NCBI GenBank assembly: GCA_903910555.1
Contig: CAIVZZ010000025.1
Span: forward strand, 1 to 64,000
Direction of reading: 5' to 3'
From: an uncultured Gemmatimonadota bacterium
Lineage (GTDB): Bacteria; Gemmatimonadota; Gemmatimonadetes; Gemmatimonadales; Gemmatimonadaceae
Length of the DNA stretch: 64,000 nucleotides
Position numbers and translations under genes: made by a program. A model generated the notes under the pieces. The model saw nothing but the letters and a program-made list of their open reading frames with translations. It did not search any database and was not told the origin of the DNA. Below are positions 18,691 through 28,515 of this stretch, in pieces (position 1 is the stretch's first letter; each line of letters starts with the position of its first letter).

Positions 18691-19806
18691 CTACTTGAGG
18701 AAGTCAGCAGGCTCGTGGAATTCCATCCCAAACGCCTCCGCCACTCCGCGGTAGGTGACCTTTCCGTCGACGACGTTCAAGCCTTTGAGCAGCGCCGGCG
18801 ATTCCGCCAGCGCCTTCTTCCATCCCTTGTTCGCCAGCGTCAGCGCGTAAGGGAACGTCGCGTTCGTGAGTGCGAGCGTCGACGTGCGCGGTACGCCGCC
18901 CGGCATGTTCGCGACGCCGTAGTGAATCACTTCATCGACCACATAGGTCGGATTCTCGTGCGTGGTCGCGTGGATCGTCTCGACGCAGCCGCCCTGGTCG
19001 ATCGCAACGTCCACGATCACCGAACCCGGGCGCATCGTCTTGAGATCGCCCTTCCGGATCAGCTTCGGCGCGACCGCACCGGGGATCAGCACGCCGCCGA
19101 CAACCAGGTCAGCCGTGGCGATCTGCTCGAGAATGTTGTGCCGGTTCGAGAAGATGAGCTGCACGTTCGCGGGCATGACATCGCTCAGGTAGCGCAGACG
19201 CTCGAGGTTCGTATCGAGGATCGTGACCTTCGCGCCGAGCCCGGCGGCCATCTTCGCGGCGTTGATGCCGACGATACCGCCGCCAAGGATTACGACCTTT
19301 GCGGGCGGAACGCCGGGGACGCCGCCAAGCAGCACGCCGCGACCGCCGTAGAGCTTCTCGAGGTATTTCGCGCCTTCCTGCACGGCCATGCGGCCGGCGA
19401 CTTCGGACATCGGGACGAGCAGCGGCAGCTCACGGTTCGCCGTCTCTACCGTCTCGTACGCGATGCACACCGCACCCGAGGCCATATGCGCCTTGGTCAG
19501 CTTCTCATCCGCTGCAAAATGGAAATAGGTGAAGATCGCCTGCCCCTTCTTCATGCGCTTCCACTCGGGCTCGATCGGCTCCTTCACCTTCATGATCATG
19601 TCGGCGTCGGCCCAGGTCGCGTCCGCGTTCGGGGCGATCTTGGCGCCGACGGCCGTGTACTGCTCGTCCGTGAAACCGCTGCCGATTCCGGCGCCGGTCT
19701 CGACGAGAACTGAATGGCCGGCCGCGACCAAAGCTTCGGCGCCTGCGGGGACGAGGCTGACGCGATTTTCGTTGGTCTTAATTTCCTTCGGGATTCCGAT
19801 CTTCAT
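18691..19806 (-). CDS. ald: Alanine dehydrogenase
   Basis: NAD-dependent enzyme for reversible oxidative deamination of L-alanine to pyruvate and ammonia. The 371-residue protein starts with the signature KIGIPKEIKTNENRVSLVP. It carries YFHFAADEKLT, the Rossmann GGGIVGINAAKMAAGLGA, and the C-terminal block GVPRTSTLALTNATFPYAL. Full length. It precedes mreB on the same strand but is separated by the 307-base repeat gap, so probably a separate transcript. Confidence 0.96.
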   Translation of the reverse strand: MKIGIPKEIKTNENRVSLVPAGAEALVAAGHSVLVETGAGIGSGFTDEQYTAVGAKIAPNADATWADADMIMKVKEPIEPEWKRMKKGQAIFTYFHFAADEKLTKAHMASGAVCIAYETVETANRELPLLVPMSEVAGRMAVQEGAKYLEKLYGGRGVLLGGVPGVPPAKVVILGGGIVGINAAKMAAGLGAKVTILDTNLERLRYLSDVMPANVQLIFSNRHNILEQIATADLVVGGVLIPGAVAPKLIRKGDLKTMRPGSVIVDVAIDQGGCVETIHATTHENPTYVVDEVIHYGVANMPGGVPRTSTLALTNATFPYALTLANKGWKKALAESPALLKGLNVVDGKVTYRGVAEAFGMEFHEPADFLK

Positions 19807-19810
19807 TTTA

Positions 19811-21094
19811 TTAGCCCTGATTCTGAGGACCTAGACTCACGAGCGTCTGCCGCTCGGGGGGAAAGAACTCTGCACAAACTGCCATCGTATCATCGACCGT
19901 AATTGCGTCGATCTTCGCCAAGATTTCATCGACTGGAACATACGGCTCGCCGAACAGCTCGATGCCGGCCGCGCGATACATGCGGCTCGAGACGCTTTCC
20001 ATCGACAGCGTGACCTGCCCCTTCAGCTGCTGCTTGCCCAGCTGAAGTTCCGCGTCGGCGATTCCTTCGCGTGCCACGCGCGCGAGCTCCTCACGCACGG
20101 CGGCAATCGCCTGCTCCGCCGTTTCCGGCGCGGTGGCGACGTACACACCGTGCGTGCCGGCGTTCACATGAAAGCTTTGGAACGTGTACACCGAGTACGC
20201 CAGGCCGAGCTCTTCACGAATCCGTTGAAAGAGTCGCGAGCTCATGCCGCCGCCAAGCAGCGTGTCGATCAGCATCAACGGATAGCGACGCGGATCGGCG
20301 TGCGCGACCGTCGGCGACCCAAACACAAGATGGGTCTGCTGCGAATCGCGTTCGATCCGTTTCTCGTTCGGCGCCGCAGCTACCGGCGGCGGTACGACGA
20401 GGCGCGTCTCGTTGCCCCGTGGGATGTCATTCCAGCCGGTGCGCTCGAGCTCGGCGAGCAAATCGGCGTGCTCGATATTTCCGCTCGCTGCAACAACGAT
20501 CTGCGATGGATGGTAGGCACGCGAATGCAGCGCGCGCACCGTCTCGACTTTCATCGATCCGACCGTATCACGCGTACCGAGGATCGAATAGCCGTACGGA
20601 TGCGATCCCCACAGCGCTTCGTTGTGCAGCTCGAAGACGATATCGTCCGGCGAATCCTCGACCATCGCGATTTCTTCGAGCACAACTTTCCGTTCGAGAT
20701 TCAAATCTTCGGCGCGCATGGCGGGCCGGAAAATCAGATCGGCGATGACATCCGCCGCCTGCGGCAAATGCTCGTCGAGCACTCGCGCCTGGAAGCAGGT
20801 GTGCTCGCGCGCGGTGTATGCGTCGAGCGAGCCGCCAAGCGCTTCGAGCGAGGACGCGATCTCTTTTGCACTCCGGTTCTTCGTTCCTTTGAAGACCAGG
20901 TGCTCGAGCATGTGCGAGACGCCCATTTCTTCGCGCTGCTCGTGCATTGAAGCCGCACGCACCCATGCGCCGATAGCGATCGACCGCACTCCCGGATAAG
21001 GCTCCGAGAGTACGGTCAATCCATTCGGCAGAACTGTGCGTTCGACTCCCTTCTCCGCCATGTGAGGCGCGAGGAGGGCGCTGCTATCGGTCAC
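19811..21094 (-). CDS. M16-family zinc peptidase
   Basis: A 427-residue pitrilysin/processing-peptidase-like protein. It has the inverted zinc motif HMLEH (61-65) followed by the third ligand Glu in VVLEE (about 140). The second half keeps the inactive partner domain with GGGMSSRLFQRIREELGLAYS, reported here in pieces because it is long. Bacterial relatives next to pnp and rpsO are common. The GTG start at 21094 leaves 15 bases after pnp; an ATG at 21061 is an alternative. The substrate is unknown. Confidence 0.92.
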   Translation of the reverse strand: MTDSSALLAPHMAEKGVERTVLPNGLTVLSEPYPGVRSIAIGAWVRAASMHEQREEMGVSHMLEHLVFKGTKNRSAKEIASSLEALGGSLDAYTAREHTCFQARVLDEHLPQAADVIADLIFRPAMRAEDLNLERKVVLEEIAMVEDSPDDIVFELHNEALWGSHPYGYSILGTRDTVGSMKVETVRALHSRAYHPSQIVVAASGNIEHADLLAELERTGWNDIPRGNETRLVVPPPVAAAPNEKRIERDSQQTHLVFGSPTVAHADPRRYPLMLIDTLLGGGMSSRLFQRIREELGLAYSVYTFQSFHVNAGTHGVYVATAPETAEQAIAAVREELARVAREGIADAELQLGKQQLKGQVTLSMESVSSRMYRAAGIELFGEPYVPVDEILAKIDAITVDDTMAVCAEFFPPERQTLVSLGPQNQG

Positions 21095-21109
21095 CGCGAT
21101 ACAACCGGG

Positions 21110-23371
21110 TTACCGACCGCGTCCGCCACGACCACCACCGCGACCGCCGCGATCTCCGCCTTCACGGCGCGGGCGCTCTTCACGCGGGGCCGTTGCATCG
21201 CCGTCGGCTGCAGGCGCAGCACCTTCACCTTCCGAATACGCCGCGGCCGGAGCCGACGCATCTGCGCCCGGCTTCGGAATCAGCGCCTTCATCGAGAGAC
21301 GCAGACGTCCGCGCTCGTCACGCTCGATCACCTTCACGCGTACGCGATCGCCCTTCTTGACGACGTCTTCGGTCTTCTCGGTGCGGCCGTGCTGCAGCTC
21401 GGAGATGTGCACGAGTCCTTCCGAACCCGGCATGATTTCGACGAACGCGCCGAACGCGGTCGTGCTCTTCACCGGACCCTCGTAGATCGCGCCGACTTCC
21501 GGCTCAACCGTGATGGCCTGCACCATCTGCTTCGCGCGCTGCATCGAATCCTGCCCGACTGCTGCGATCGTAACGAGACCCGTATCGTCGACCGTGATTT
21601 CCGCGCCGCTCTCTTCCTGAATGCCGCGGATATTCTTTCCCTTCGGTCCGATGAGCTCGCCGATTTTCTCGGGGTTGATCTGCACCGTGATGATACGCGG
21701 CGCGTACGGCGACATCTCTGGACGAACGGCCGGGAGCGCCTTGTCCATCTCGCCGAGAATGTGCAGGCGGCCTTCCTTGGCCTGATCGAGCGCCTCGGTC
21801 ATGATCTTGAGATCGAGTCCGTCGATCTTGATGTCCATCTGGATCGAGGTGATGCCGGCTCGCGTGCCGGCAACCTTGAAGTCCATATCACCCAAGTGAT
21901 CCTCGGTGCCGAGAATGTCGGTGAGGATCGCGTACTTCTTCCCTTCCTTGATCAAGCCCATCGCCACACCGGCGACCGCGCCCTTCAATGGGATACCAGC
22001 ATCGAAGCACGACAACGAGCCACCGCAAACCGACGCCATCGAGCTCGAACCGTTCGACTCGAGCACATCGGACACGATGCGAATCGTGTACGGGAACTCC
22101 GCGAACGGCGGCAGCACGGCCTGAATCGCGCGCTCCGCGAGATTGCCATGACCGATTTCGCGGCGGCTGGTGCCGCGCATCGGACGAACTTCGCCCGTCG
22201 AGAACGGCGGGAAGTTGTAGTGCAGCATGAACGATTTTGTGGTCTCGCCCTTTTCATCGATCGAGTCCATGCGCTGCACATCGTTCGCGGTGCCGAGCGT
22301 CGCGGCGACAAGCGCCTGCGTCTGGCCGCGCGTGAAGAGCACCGAGCCGTGCGCGCGCGGGAGAACCGACGTGTCGATCGAGATGGCGCGCACTTCATTC
22401 GGCTTGCGGCCGTCGACGCGGAGGCCGCTGTCGAGAACCTGCGCGCGGAGCGTGCTGTATTCGATGTCGCCGAGCACGGAGCCAATGTGGCCATGCTGCT
22501 CGGGCGGAAGCTCCGCCTTGAGCTTCGTCTTTACTTCTTCCTTCACGCGCTCCACTGCCTGCACGCGCGTCTGCTTGTCCTTCTGGTTGATCGCAGCGAG
22601 GATCAGATCCTTCGCTTCTGCGTTGACGCGGTCGACGATCTCTTTCGGCGTCTCGGCCTTCTTCCATTCCATTTTGTCCGCGCGGCCTTTCGCGAGCAGC
22701 TCTTCCTGCATCGCGATGAGTTCCTTGATGCCGCGCTGCGCGATTCCAAGAGCTTCGACGACGTCGCCCTCGGAGATTTCATTTGCGCCGCCCTCGACCA
22801 TCATGATTGAATCCGTTGATCCAGCAACGACGAGATCCATATCCGAGAACTCGAGCGCCTGGAACGTCGGGTTGAGGACCCACGCCGGCTTCGAGCCTTC
22901 CTCTGCTGTCACGCGGCCGACGCGAACACCTGCGATCGGCGCGGCGAACGGAATGCGCGAGACGTTCAGCGCGAACGAGGTGGCGACGAGCGCGAGCACG
23001 TCGGCCTTGTTCTCCTGGTCGGCCGAGATGACGTAGATGAAGACCTGAACTTCGTTCTTGAATCCTTCCGGAAAGAGCGGACGGATCGAGCGGTCGATGA
23101 TGCGGCAGGAGAGGATTTCTTCATCGCGCGGACGGCCTTCGCGCTTGATGAAACCGCCGGGGATTTTACCGGCAGCGTAAGTCTTCTCTTTGTACTCGAC
23201 CGTGAGCGGGAAAAACGGGAGCGTCGATTCTTTGTCGCTGACCGTGACGGCGGCGAGCACCATCGTATCGCCAAACTGCACGAGGCAGGAACCGGCGGCC
23301 TGCTTGGCCATGCGGCCCGTCTCGATGATCAGCGGGCGGCCCGCGAATGTACGCTCGATGCGATGCATCAT
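21110..23371 (-). CDS. pnp: Polyribonucleotide nucleotidyltransferase (PNPase)
   Basis: 3'-5' phosphorolytic exoribonuclease of mRNA turnover. The 753 residues comprise two RNase PH domains with the helical linker between them, a KH domain (GELIGPKGKNIRGIQEE) and an S1 domain (TAFGAFVEIMPGSEGLVHI). The tail is rich in Arg and Gly, GGDRGGRGGGRGGRGR, and extends beyond the usual ~700 residues; RGG tails often bind RNA or proteins. The classical rpsO-pnp arrangement is present, with a GC-rich hairpin in between. Confidence 0.97.
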   Translation of the reverse strand: MMHRIERTFAGRPLIIETGRMAKQAAGSCLVQFGDTMVLAAVTVSDKESTLPFFPLTVEYKEKTYAAGKIPGGFIKREGRPRDEEILSCRIIDRSIRPLFPEGFKNEVQVFIYVISADQENKADVLALVATSFALNVSRIPFAAPIAGVRVGRVTAEEGSKPAWVLNPTFQALEFSDMDLVVAGSTDSIMMVEGGANEISEGDVVEALGIAQRGIKELIAMQEELLAKGRADKMEWKKAETPKEIVDRVNAEAKDLILAAINQKDKQTRVQAVERVKEEVKTKLKAELPPEQHGHIGSVLGDIEYSTLRAQVLDSGLRVDGRKPNEVRAISIDTSVLPRAHGSVLFTRGQTQALVAATLGTANDVQRMDSIDEKGETTKSFMLHYNFPPFSTGEVRPMRGTSRREIGHGNLAERAIQAVLPPFAEFPYTIRIVSDVLESNGSSSMASVCGGSLSCFDAGIPLKGAVAGVAMGLIKEGKKYAILTDILGTEDHLGDMDFKVAGTRAGITSIQMDIKIDGLDLKIMTEALDQAKEGRLHILGEMDKALPAVRPEMSPYAPRIITVQINPEKIGELIGPKGKNIRGIQEESGAEITVDDTGLVTIAAVGQDSMQRAKQMVQAITVEPEVGAIYEGPVKSTTAFGAFVEIMPGSEGLVHISELQHGRTEKTEDVVKKGDRVRVKVIERDERGRLRLSMKALIPKPGADASAPAAAYSEGEGAAPAADGDATAPREERPRREGGDRGGRGGGRGGRGR

Positions 23372-23400
23372 ACTGGAAATAGCCTCAGAGTTTCGTCAGG

Positions 23401-23438
23401 AAACACAAAACGCGCGGGCCGCATTGTGCGTCCGCGCG
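23401..23438 (-). terminator. GC-rich hairpin plus T-run between rpsO and pnp
   Basis: On the minus strand CGCGCGG (23438-23432) pairs with CCGCGCG (about 23417-23411) and the hairpin is followed by TTTTGTGTTT. It has intrinsic-terminator form. In E. coli the equivalent spacer holds a terminator and an RNase III site controlling pnp; a similar role here is inferred from position. Confidence 0.65.
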
Positions 23439-23461
23439 AATCGTGAAATACGTTGCGTGAT

Positions 23462-23722
23462 TTAGTAGCGCAGGCCAAGATCGGAGATGATCTTCCGATA
23501 GCTCTCAACGTCAGTGCGCTTCAGGTAGTCCAGATGACGGCGGCGTCTGCCCACCATCTTGAGGAGACCGCGGCGGCCGTGATGGTCCTTGGCATGCTGC
23601 CGGAAGTGATCGTTCAGAAAATTGATGCGTTCCGTCAATACGGCGATCTGCACTTCCGATGAGCCGGTGTCGGTTGCGTGCTTGCGATGCTTTTCGATCG
23701 AGGGTGTCTTTACGAAAGCCAT
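23462..23722 (-). CDS. rpsO: 30S ribosomal protein S15
   Basis: Primary 16S rRNA-binding protein of the small-subunit platform. The 86 residues (usually about 89) contain [38 protein letters not shown] and [13 protein letters not shown], all conserved S15 blocks. Start ATG at 23722. It is followed by pnp. Confidence 0.97.
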   Translation of the reverse strand: MAFVKTPSIEKHRKHATDTGSSEVQIAVLTERINFLNDHFRQHAKDHHGRRGLLKMVGRRRRHLDYLKRTDVESYRKIISDLGLRY

Positions 23723-23770
23723 TGTTTGGAAGACTGTAAGTTCTTTTGGGTCAGTTTGTTATAGACTAGC

Positions 23771-23799
23771 AAAATAGGCCGGCCACACACCGAAATCAA
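23771..23799 (-). promoter_or_regulatory. Possible promoter for rpsO-pnp
   Basis: TTGATT (23799-23794) and TATTTT (23776-23771) on the minus strand are spaced by 17 bases, about 50 bases upstream of the rpsO ATG, in a locally AT-richer stretch. Confidence 0.42.
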
Positions 23800-23811
23800 C
23801 CCTTAGACTCG

Positions 23812-23935
23812 AGATGGGAGGGGGGAGATCAGACACCAGATGGCAGGGGAGACACGAGGGGCAAGTACAAGCGGTGAGCGGGGAGAGCTAGGGGCCTAGG
23901 GGCGAGCACGAGGGGCATACTTTCACATCTCGCCT
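23812..23935. repeat. Purine-rich low-complexity spacer between rseP and rpsO
   Basis: The spacer repeats the words CACGAGGGGCA (twice) and contains the palindrome-like CTAGGGGCCTAGG. The GAGGGGC word is shared with the hairpins at 40.6 kb and 54.1 kb. No open frame or RNA gene is apparent. Confidence 0.55.
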
Positions 23936-23940
23936 CTACA

Positions 23941-25149
23941 TCAGCCGAATATCGAGGTAGCCAGCCCTTTTAGGTCATTGAACATGACGATGAGGAACAA
24001 CGCCCCCACCGCCACCAGCCCCACCTTCATAAAACTCTCCCGAGCCCGATCACTAAACGAACTCCCCTTCACTCCCTCTGCGATCGTGATCAGGACCTGA
24101 CCACCATCCAGAATCGGGACCGGCAGCAGGTTCAGCACCGCCAGATTGATGCTCAGGAACGCGATCAGCGTAAAGAGCGATTCCAGCCCGGTCTTGGCTG
24201 CGGCAACCGAAGTCCGGGCGATCGCGATCGGTCCGCCGAGCGTCTTCACGCTGACCGTACCGCGAAAGAGGCCGCCGAGGACTCCCAAGACTGATCCGCC
24301 CATTTGCCTCGTCGCGTACAAACCGGACGAGAACGATTCCCCGATCGACATCGAACTTCGCACGCCGCGATTCCCCATGTTCTCGGGGGAGAGCGACCCT
24401 GCCCCGATTTTACCAACGCGGATCGGCGCACCCGTGAGCGGGTCCGATGCGTCGACGACTTCGGGCGTGATCGTAAAGGTCAGCCGCTGCGTGCCGCGGG
24501 AAACTTCGAAGCGCGATGCCCCGCCGGTATCCGCTCCGACTCGCGCGACGAGTTCCGTCCACGTCCGCACCGGCACTCCGTCAATCGAGATGACGCTATC
24601 ACCGCGCTGCAAACCTGCGAGCTGCGCCGGTTTCCCCGCGACGAGCGTATCGATCACGGTCGGCACATCGCGGCGGCCGTACACGGCAAAGATTCCGGTC
24701 GCGACGCTGATCGTGAGCAGCGCATTCATCGTCACGCCCGCGAGCAGAATTACCACCCGCGCGTACGTGGGCTTCGACTCAAACCACCGATCCGCAGGCA
24801 CCGGCTTCGGACCGTTCGGCACCATCGCCTCAGGATCCCAGTGCGGATCGAGCTCCGCGCCTTCCTTCAGCGTCTCGTTCCCGCCTTCGAGCATCGACGA
24901 TGTTTCGTCGTTGCGGGAGGCCATGCGCACATAGCCGCCGATCGGCAGCATCGAGATCACGTACTCGGTCTCGCCGCCCTTCCGGCGCCAACGCAAAAGC
25001 GGCTTCCCCCAGCCGAGCGAAAAGCGCGGCGCGTAGACGCCAAACATTTTTGCCGCGAGAAAGTGTCCGAGCTCGTGGACGAACACCACGATGCCGAGGA
25101 CGACAAGCGGTGCGAGCAGCGAGAGCAGCGAGAGCAGTGTCTTGGTCAT
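23941..25149 (-). CDS. rseP: RIP zinc metalloprotease RseP (site-2 protease)
   Basis: Intramembrane protease that typically cleaves anti-sigma factors and leftover signal peptides. The 402-residue protein has the HELGH active site in its first membrane helix (25-29), one PDZ domain (about 170-250, containing LAGLQRGDSVISIDG) and the second active-site helix with LPVPILDGG. The ATG begins immediately after the dxr stop. RseP downstream of cdsA-dxr is a widespread arrangement. Confidence 0.95.
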   Translation of the reverse strand: MTKTLLSLLSLLAPLVVLGIVVFVHELGHFLAAKMFGVYAPRFSLGWGKPLLRWRRKGGETEYVISMLPIGGYVRMASRNDETSSMLEGGNETLKEGAELDPHWDPEAMVPNGPKPVPADRWFESKPTYARVVILLAGVTMNALLTISVATGIFAVYGRRDVPTVIDTLVAGKPAQLAGLQRGDSVISIDGVPVRTWTELVARVGADTGGASRFEVSRGTQRLTFTITPEVVDASDPLTGAPIRVGKIGAGSLSPENMGNRGVRSSMSIGESFSSGLYATRQMGGSVLGVLGGLFRGTVSVKTLGGPIAIARTSVAAAKTGLESLFTLIAFLSINLAVLNLLPVPILDGGQVLITIAEGVKGSSFSDRARESFMKVGLVAVGALFLIVMFNDLKGLATSIFG

Positions 25150-26325
25150 TTAGTTTCGCCCCGCGCGAGCTGCGACATGCGCGCGCGCCGCCGCATCAGC
25201 GGCCAGCAACGACGCCTTGTCCGTAGCCTGCATTGTACCGAGCGCCGCGAGCGCCGCGTCGATGCTCGTCGCGATTGCAGCAAATTGCATTTTCCCCTCA
25301 AGAAAGAGCGCGACCGCCTGCTCGTTCGCTGCATTGAATACGGCTGGAGCCGCCCCGCCGTTTCGCGCCGCCTCGAGTCCGAGCCGGAGTGCCGGAAAAT
25401 CAGCAAGCCGCACCGGCTCGAAGGTCAGCGGTGAATGCGCGACCGGATCAAACCGTGGTACCCCGTCATCATGCACACGTTCGGGATGCGTCAGCGCGTA
25501 GAGCACCGGCAGTTCCATCGACGGAACACCCATCTGCGCGAGCACGCTGCCATCGACAAACTCGACCATCGAGTGCACCACGCTCTGCGGATGCACGACG
25601 ACCTCGATCTGATCGTATGGAATCCCGAACAAGAAATGCGCTTCAATCACTTCGAGCGCCTTGTTCGCGAGTGTCGCGCTGTCGACCGTAATCTTCCGTC
25701 CCATCGACCAGGTCGGATGACGGAGCGCATCGGCAAGAGTCGCCGCGCCAATCGCCTCTGGAGTCCAGGTGCGAAACGGGCCGCCGCTCGCCGTAATGAT
25801 CAACCGGCGAACATCGCTCCGATTGCGGCGGCCGAGGCACTGAAGAATCGCAGAGTGTTCGCTGTCGACCGGGACGATCTCGCCGCCGCTGCGCGCGCAT
25901 GCAGCGGCCGCGAGTTCGCCGGCAACAACCAGCGTCTCCTTATTCGCGAGCGCTACACGCTTCCCCGCTTCGAGCGCGGCAAGCGTCGCGTCCAATCCAG
26001 CCGCGCCGACCACTGCGTTCAATACGATATCGACGTCATCGCGCGTGGCCGCTTCAACGAGCGATGCCGCACCGACGCGCCAGCCTGCAGGCGGCTTCGT
26101 GCCGTTCGGGCTCACCAATCCGACATACGACGGACTCGTGGCGCGCTCCTGACTCGCGAGCAGCTCGGCGTTGCCAAACGCGGTCAGCGCGGCGACATGA
26201 AAGCGCTCGGTCTGCCGCGCGATCACGCGCAGCGCAGTCGTGCCGATCGAGCCCGTGGAGCCGAGCACCGCCACACCGCGGCCGCGCCTTCCCGCCGCCG
26301 TCATCGCTGTTTCACCAGGCTTCAC
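25150..26325 (-). CDS. dxr: 1-deoxy-D-xylulose 5-phosphate reductoisomerase
   Basis: Second step of the MEP isoprenoid pathway: DXP to MEP with NADPH. The 391 residues show VLGSTGSIGTTAL for NADPH binding, ALANKETLVVAGEL, PVDSEHSAI and TASGGPFR, with the flexible loop and metal ligands in place. The GTG at 26325 overlaps the cdsA stop in GTGA form; an ATG at 26304 is the alternative start. dxs at 60.4 kb provides its substrate. Confidence 0.96.
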   Translation of the reverse strand: MKPGETAMTAAGRRGRGVAVLGSTGSIGTTALRVIARQTERFHVAALTAFGNAELLASQERATSPSYVGLVSPNGTKPPAGWRVGAASLVEAATRDDVDIVLNAVVGAAGLDATLAALEAGKRVALANKETLVVAGELAAAACARSGGEIVPVDSEHSAILQCLGRRNRSDVRRLIITASGGPFRTWTPEAIGAATLADALRHPTWSMGRKITVDSATLANKALEVIEAHFLFGIPYDQIEVVVHPQSVVHSMVEFVDGSVLAQMGVPSMELPVLYALTHPERVHDDGVPRFDPVAHSPLTFEPVRLADFPALRLGLEAARNGGAAPAVFNAANEQAVALFLEGKMQFAAIATSIDAALAALGTMQATDKASLLAADAAARAHVAARAGRN

Positions 26326-27179
26326 CTGGGTACCGGAATCAGCAGCCAGCTGAGCAGCACATACGACACCGGAAGCGTGAACAACAACGAGTCAATGCGA
26401 TCGAGCATCCCGCCATGGCCGGGAATCAAATGCGAACTGTCCTTCACGCCGGCCTGCCTCTTGAGCATCGACTCGACCAAATCGCCGATCTGCCCTGACA
26501 CGCTCACGACCACGCCAAACAGAATCGCGCCCTGCAGCAGCATCCCGAGCTGTGCCGCCGGACGCAGCACGAACTGTTCGTACAGCACGACGCCCACGAC
26601 CGCGAGAACGAATCCACCGACCGCGCCCGCGACAGTCTTGCCCGGGCTGATCGACGGCATGAGTTTCCGGCCGCCGATCATGCGTCCAAACGTATAGCCG
26701 CCGATGTCCGTCACCCACGTGAGAATGAATGGCAGCATCACGAGCGCGGTGCCTGCAGCGGCGCCAATCACGTACGGGTGGTAGCGCAGCGCGAACGTGA
26801 ACGACATCATGCCGCCGGTGTACAGCGCGCCGAACAGCGTAATGGAAACCGCTTCGAGGGGTTTCCGCGACGATCCGCGAAACCACAATGAAACGGTCAG
26901 GAGCTCGAGCACGACGAGCATCAGCACGCTCACACTGGGAACCCAAAAGCCGAGCACGCGCGCATACATGAACAGCGGGATCAGCGCACTGAGACTCACG
27001 CCGTGCACGACCAGCGGTGTGTTCCCCGCGGCAATCGCGAGCTTATAGAACTCGTGCGCCGCGATCGCACTCGCGACAGAAATCAGAATCGCGAGCGGCG
27101 CAGCACCGTACCAAATGCAGGCGATGACCACAGGAATGGCCACGACGGCGAACGCGGCGCGCTTCGCAAGTTCTGACAC
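26322..27179 (-). CDS. cdsA: Phosphatidate cytidylyltransferase
   Basis: Makes CDP-diacylglycerol from phosphatidic acid and CTP for phospholipid synthesis. It is a 285-residue polytopic membrane protein. The C-terminal signature is split between TDIGGYTFGRMIGGRKLMP and SPGKTVAGAVGG, then GQIGDLVESMLKRQAGVKD and LIPGHGGMLDRIDSL. It lies 29 bases downstream of uppS. Confidence 0.95.
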   Translation of the reverse strand: MSELAKRAAFAVVAIPVVIACIWYGAAPLAILISVASAIAAHEFYKLAIAAGNTPLVVHGVSLSALIPLFMYARVLGFWVPSVSVLMLVVLELLTVSLWFRGSSRKPLEAVSITLFGALYTGGMMSFTFALRYHPYVIGAAAGTALVMLPFILTWVTDIGGYTFGRMIGGRKLMPSISPGKTVAGAVGGFVLAVVGVVLYEQFVLRPAAQLGMLLQGAILFGVVVSVSGQIGDLVESMLKRQAGVKDSSHLIPGHGGMLDRIDSLLFTLPVSYVLLSWLLIPVPR

Positions 27180-27208
27180 GTGAGACTCGGCGGAGAGTTG
27201 AGTCGACG

Positions 27209-27964
27209 TCAGGCCGAGACGCGGCCGAAGCGGCGGTCACGGTCTTGATAGTCGAGAATCGCGCCGTACAACTCGCGCCGGCTGAAATCAGGCCAGAGCA
27301 CGCTCGAGATGTACAACTCGGTGTAGGCGAGCTGCCAGAGGAGAAAATTCGAAATGCGCTGCTCACCCGACGTACGAATCAGCAAATCCGGATCCGGGCA
27401 GCCCGCGGTGAAGAGCTTCTCCGAAAACGCCGCGTCGTCGATCGCGTCGACACTTCGCGTTCCGGCGGCGACTTCAGCGGCGAGCGCTTTTGTGGCGCGC
27501 ACAATCTCCGCACGCGCGCCGTACGAGATAAATAAATTCAGTCGCAGTTTTGTATTGTGTTCCGTCTGCTTCATCACGCGGTCAACCGCAGCGCGAGCGG
27601 CGGGCGTGAGGCGATCGAGCTCGCCGAGCATCCGGACCTGCACACCCTGCGCGTCGAGCTCATCGGCTTCGCGCTGGATGTACTCCTCGAGCAGTGACAT
27701 CAGCGCCGCCACTTCGAGTTCGGGCCGCTGCCAGTTCTCCTGCGAGAACGCGAACAGCGAGAGCACTTCGAGTCCGACTTCGATCGCTCCCTCGACAACT
27801 TCGCGAACCGATTTCATTCCGCTGCGGTGACCGAGCGGACGCGGCAGCATGCGCTCGCGCGCCCAGCGACCGTTCCCGTCCATGATAATTGCTACATGGC
27901 GCGGGACTTCGCCGTTGACGCGGATCTGCGAGAGGAGGTCGGCCGGAGCGGGGGCGGCCGACAT
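27209..27964 (-). CDS. uppS: Undecaprenyl diphosphate synthase
   Basis: cis-prenyltransferase producing the C55 carrier lipid for wall synthesis. Of 251 residues, diagnostic blocks are AIIMDGNGRWA near the N terminus, HRSGMKSVREVV, FAFSQENWQRP and PDLLIRTSGEQRISNFLLWQ. I used the ATG at 27964, overlapping the frr stop as TGATG and preceded by GGAGG; a GTG one codon upstream is also possible. Confidence 0.96.
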   Translation of the reverse strand: MSAAPAPADLLSQIRVNGEVPRHVAIIMDGNGRWARERMLPRPLGHRSGMKSVREVVEGAIEVGLEVLSLFAFSQENWQRPELEVAALMSLLEEYIQREADELDAQGVQVRMLGELDRLTPAARAAVDRVMKQTEHNTKLRLNLFISYGARAEIVRATKALAAEVAAGTRSVDAIDDAAFSEKLFTAGCPDPDLLIRTSGEQRISNFLLWQLAYTELYISSVLWPDFSRRELYGAILDYQDRDRRFGRVSA

Positions 27965-28515
27965 CACACCTCCATGATCTCTGCTTCTTTGGCCTTGCTC
28001 AGTGCGTCGATCTTGCCGATGAACTCGTCGTGGGCCTTCTGGAGATCCTTCTCGGCGTGTTTCACATCGTCCTCTGATGTGCCGTCCATCTTCTTCAGCG
28101 CTTCACGTGCATGCGTACGCGCGTGACGGACCGCGATGTGACCGTCCTCAGCGTGCTTGTGCACCTGCTTCGCGAGCTCCTTGCGGCGCTGCTCGTTCAT
28201 CGACGGCAGCGGAACGCGAATCAACGCGCCCTGCACCGCCGGATCGAGTCCGAGGCCGGATTCGCGAATCGCCTTTTCGACCGCTTTGATCTGCGTCTTG
28301 TCGAACGGCGTCACGACCAGCAGACGCGGCTCAGGCGCTGAGACGTTCGCGACCTGATTGAACGCCATCATGGATCCGTACATCTCGACCTTTACACCGT
28401 CGAGCATACTCGGCGACGCTTTGCCCGAGCGCACAGATCCAAAATCGCGCTTCACGGCCTCAACGGCCTTTTCCATCTGTGTGCGGCAGTCCTTCAGGAT
28501 ATTCGGAATGCTCAT
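27964..28515 (-). CDS. frr: Ribosome recycling factor
   Basis: Splits post-termination ribosomes together with EF-G. It has 183 residues, the usual length, and carries [56 protein letters not shown] and the closing [16 protein letters not shown]. The ATG at 28515 overlaps the pyrH stop (ATGA); the frame extends further upstream, but only within pyrH. Confidence 0.97.
   Translation of the reverse strand: MSIPNILKDCRTQMEKAVEAVKRDFGSVRSGKASPSMLDGVKVEMYGSMMAFNQVANVSAPEPRLLVVTPFDKTQIKAVEKAIRESGLGLDPAVQGALIRVPLPSMNEQRRKELAKQVHKHAEDGHIAVRHARTHAREALKKMDGTSEDDVKHAEKDLQKAHDEFIGKIDALSKAKEAEIMEV

Noticed and set aside
21062-22810. 582-codon plus-strand open frame opposite pnp
   Set aside because: Shadow of pnp; no similarity, biased composition.
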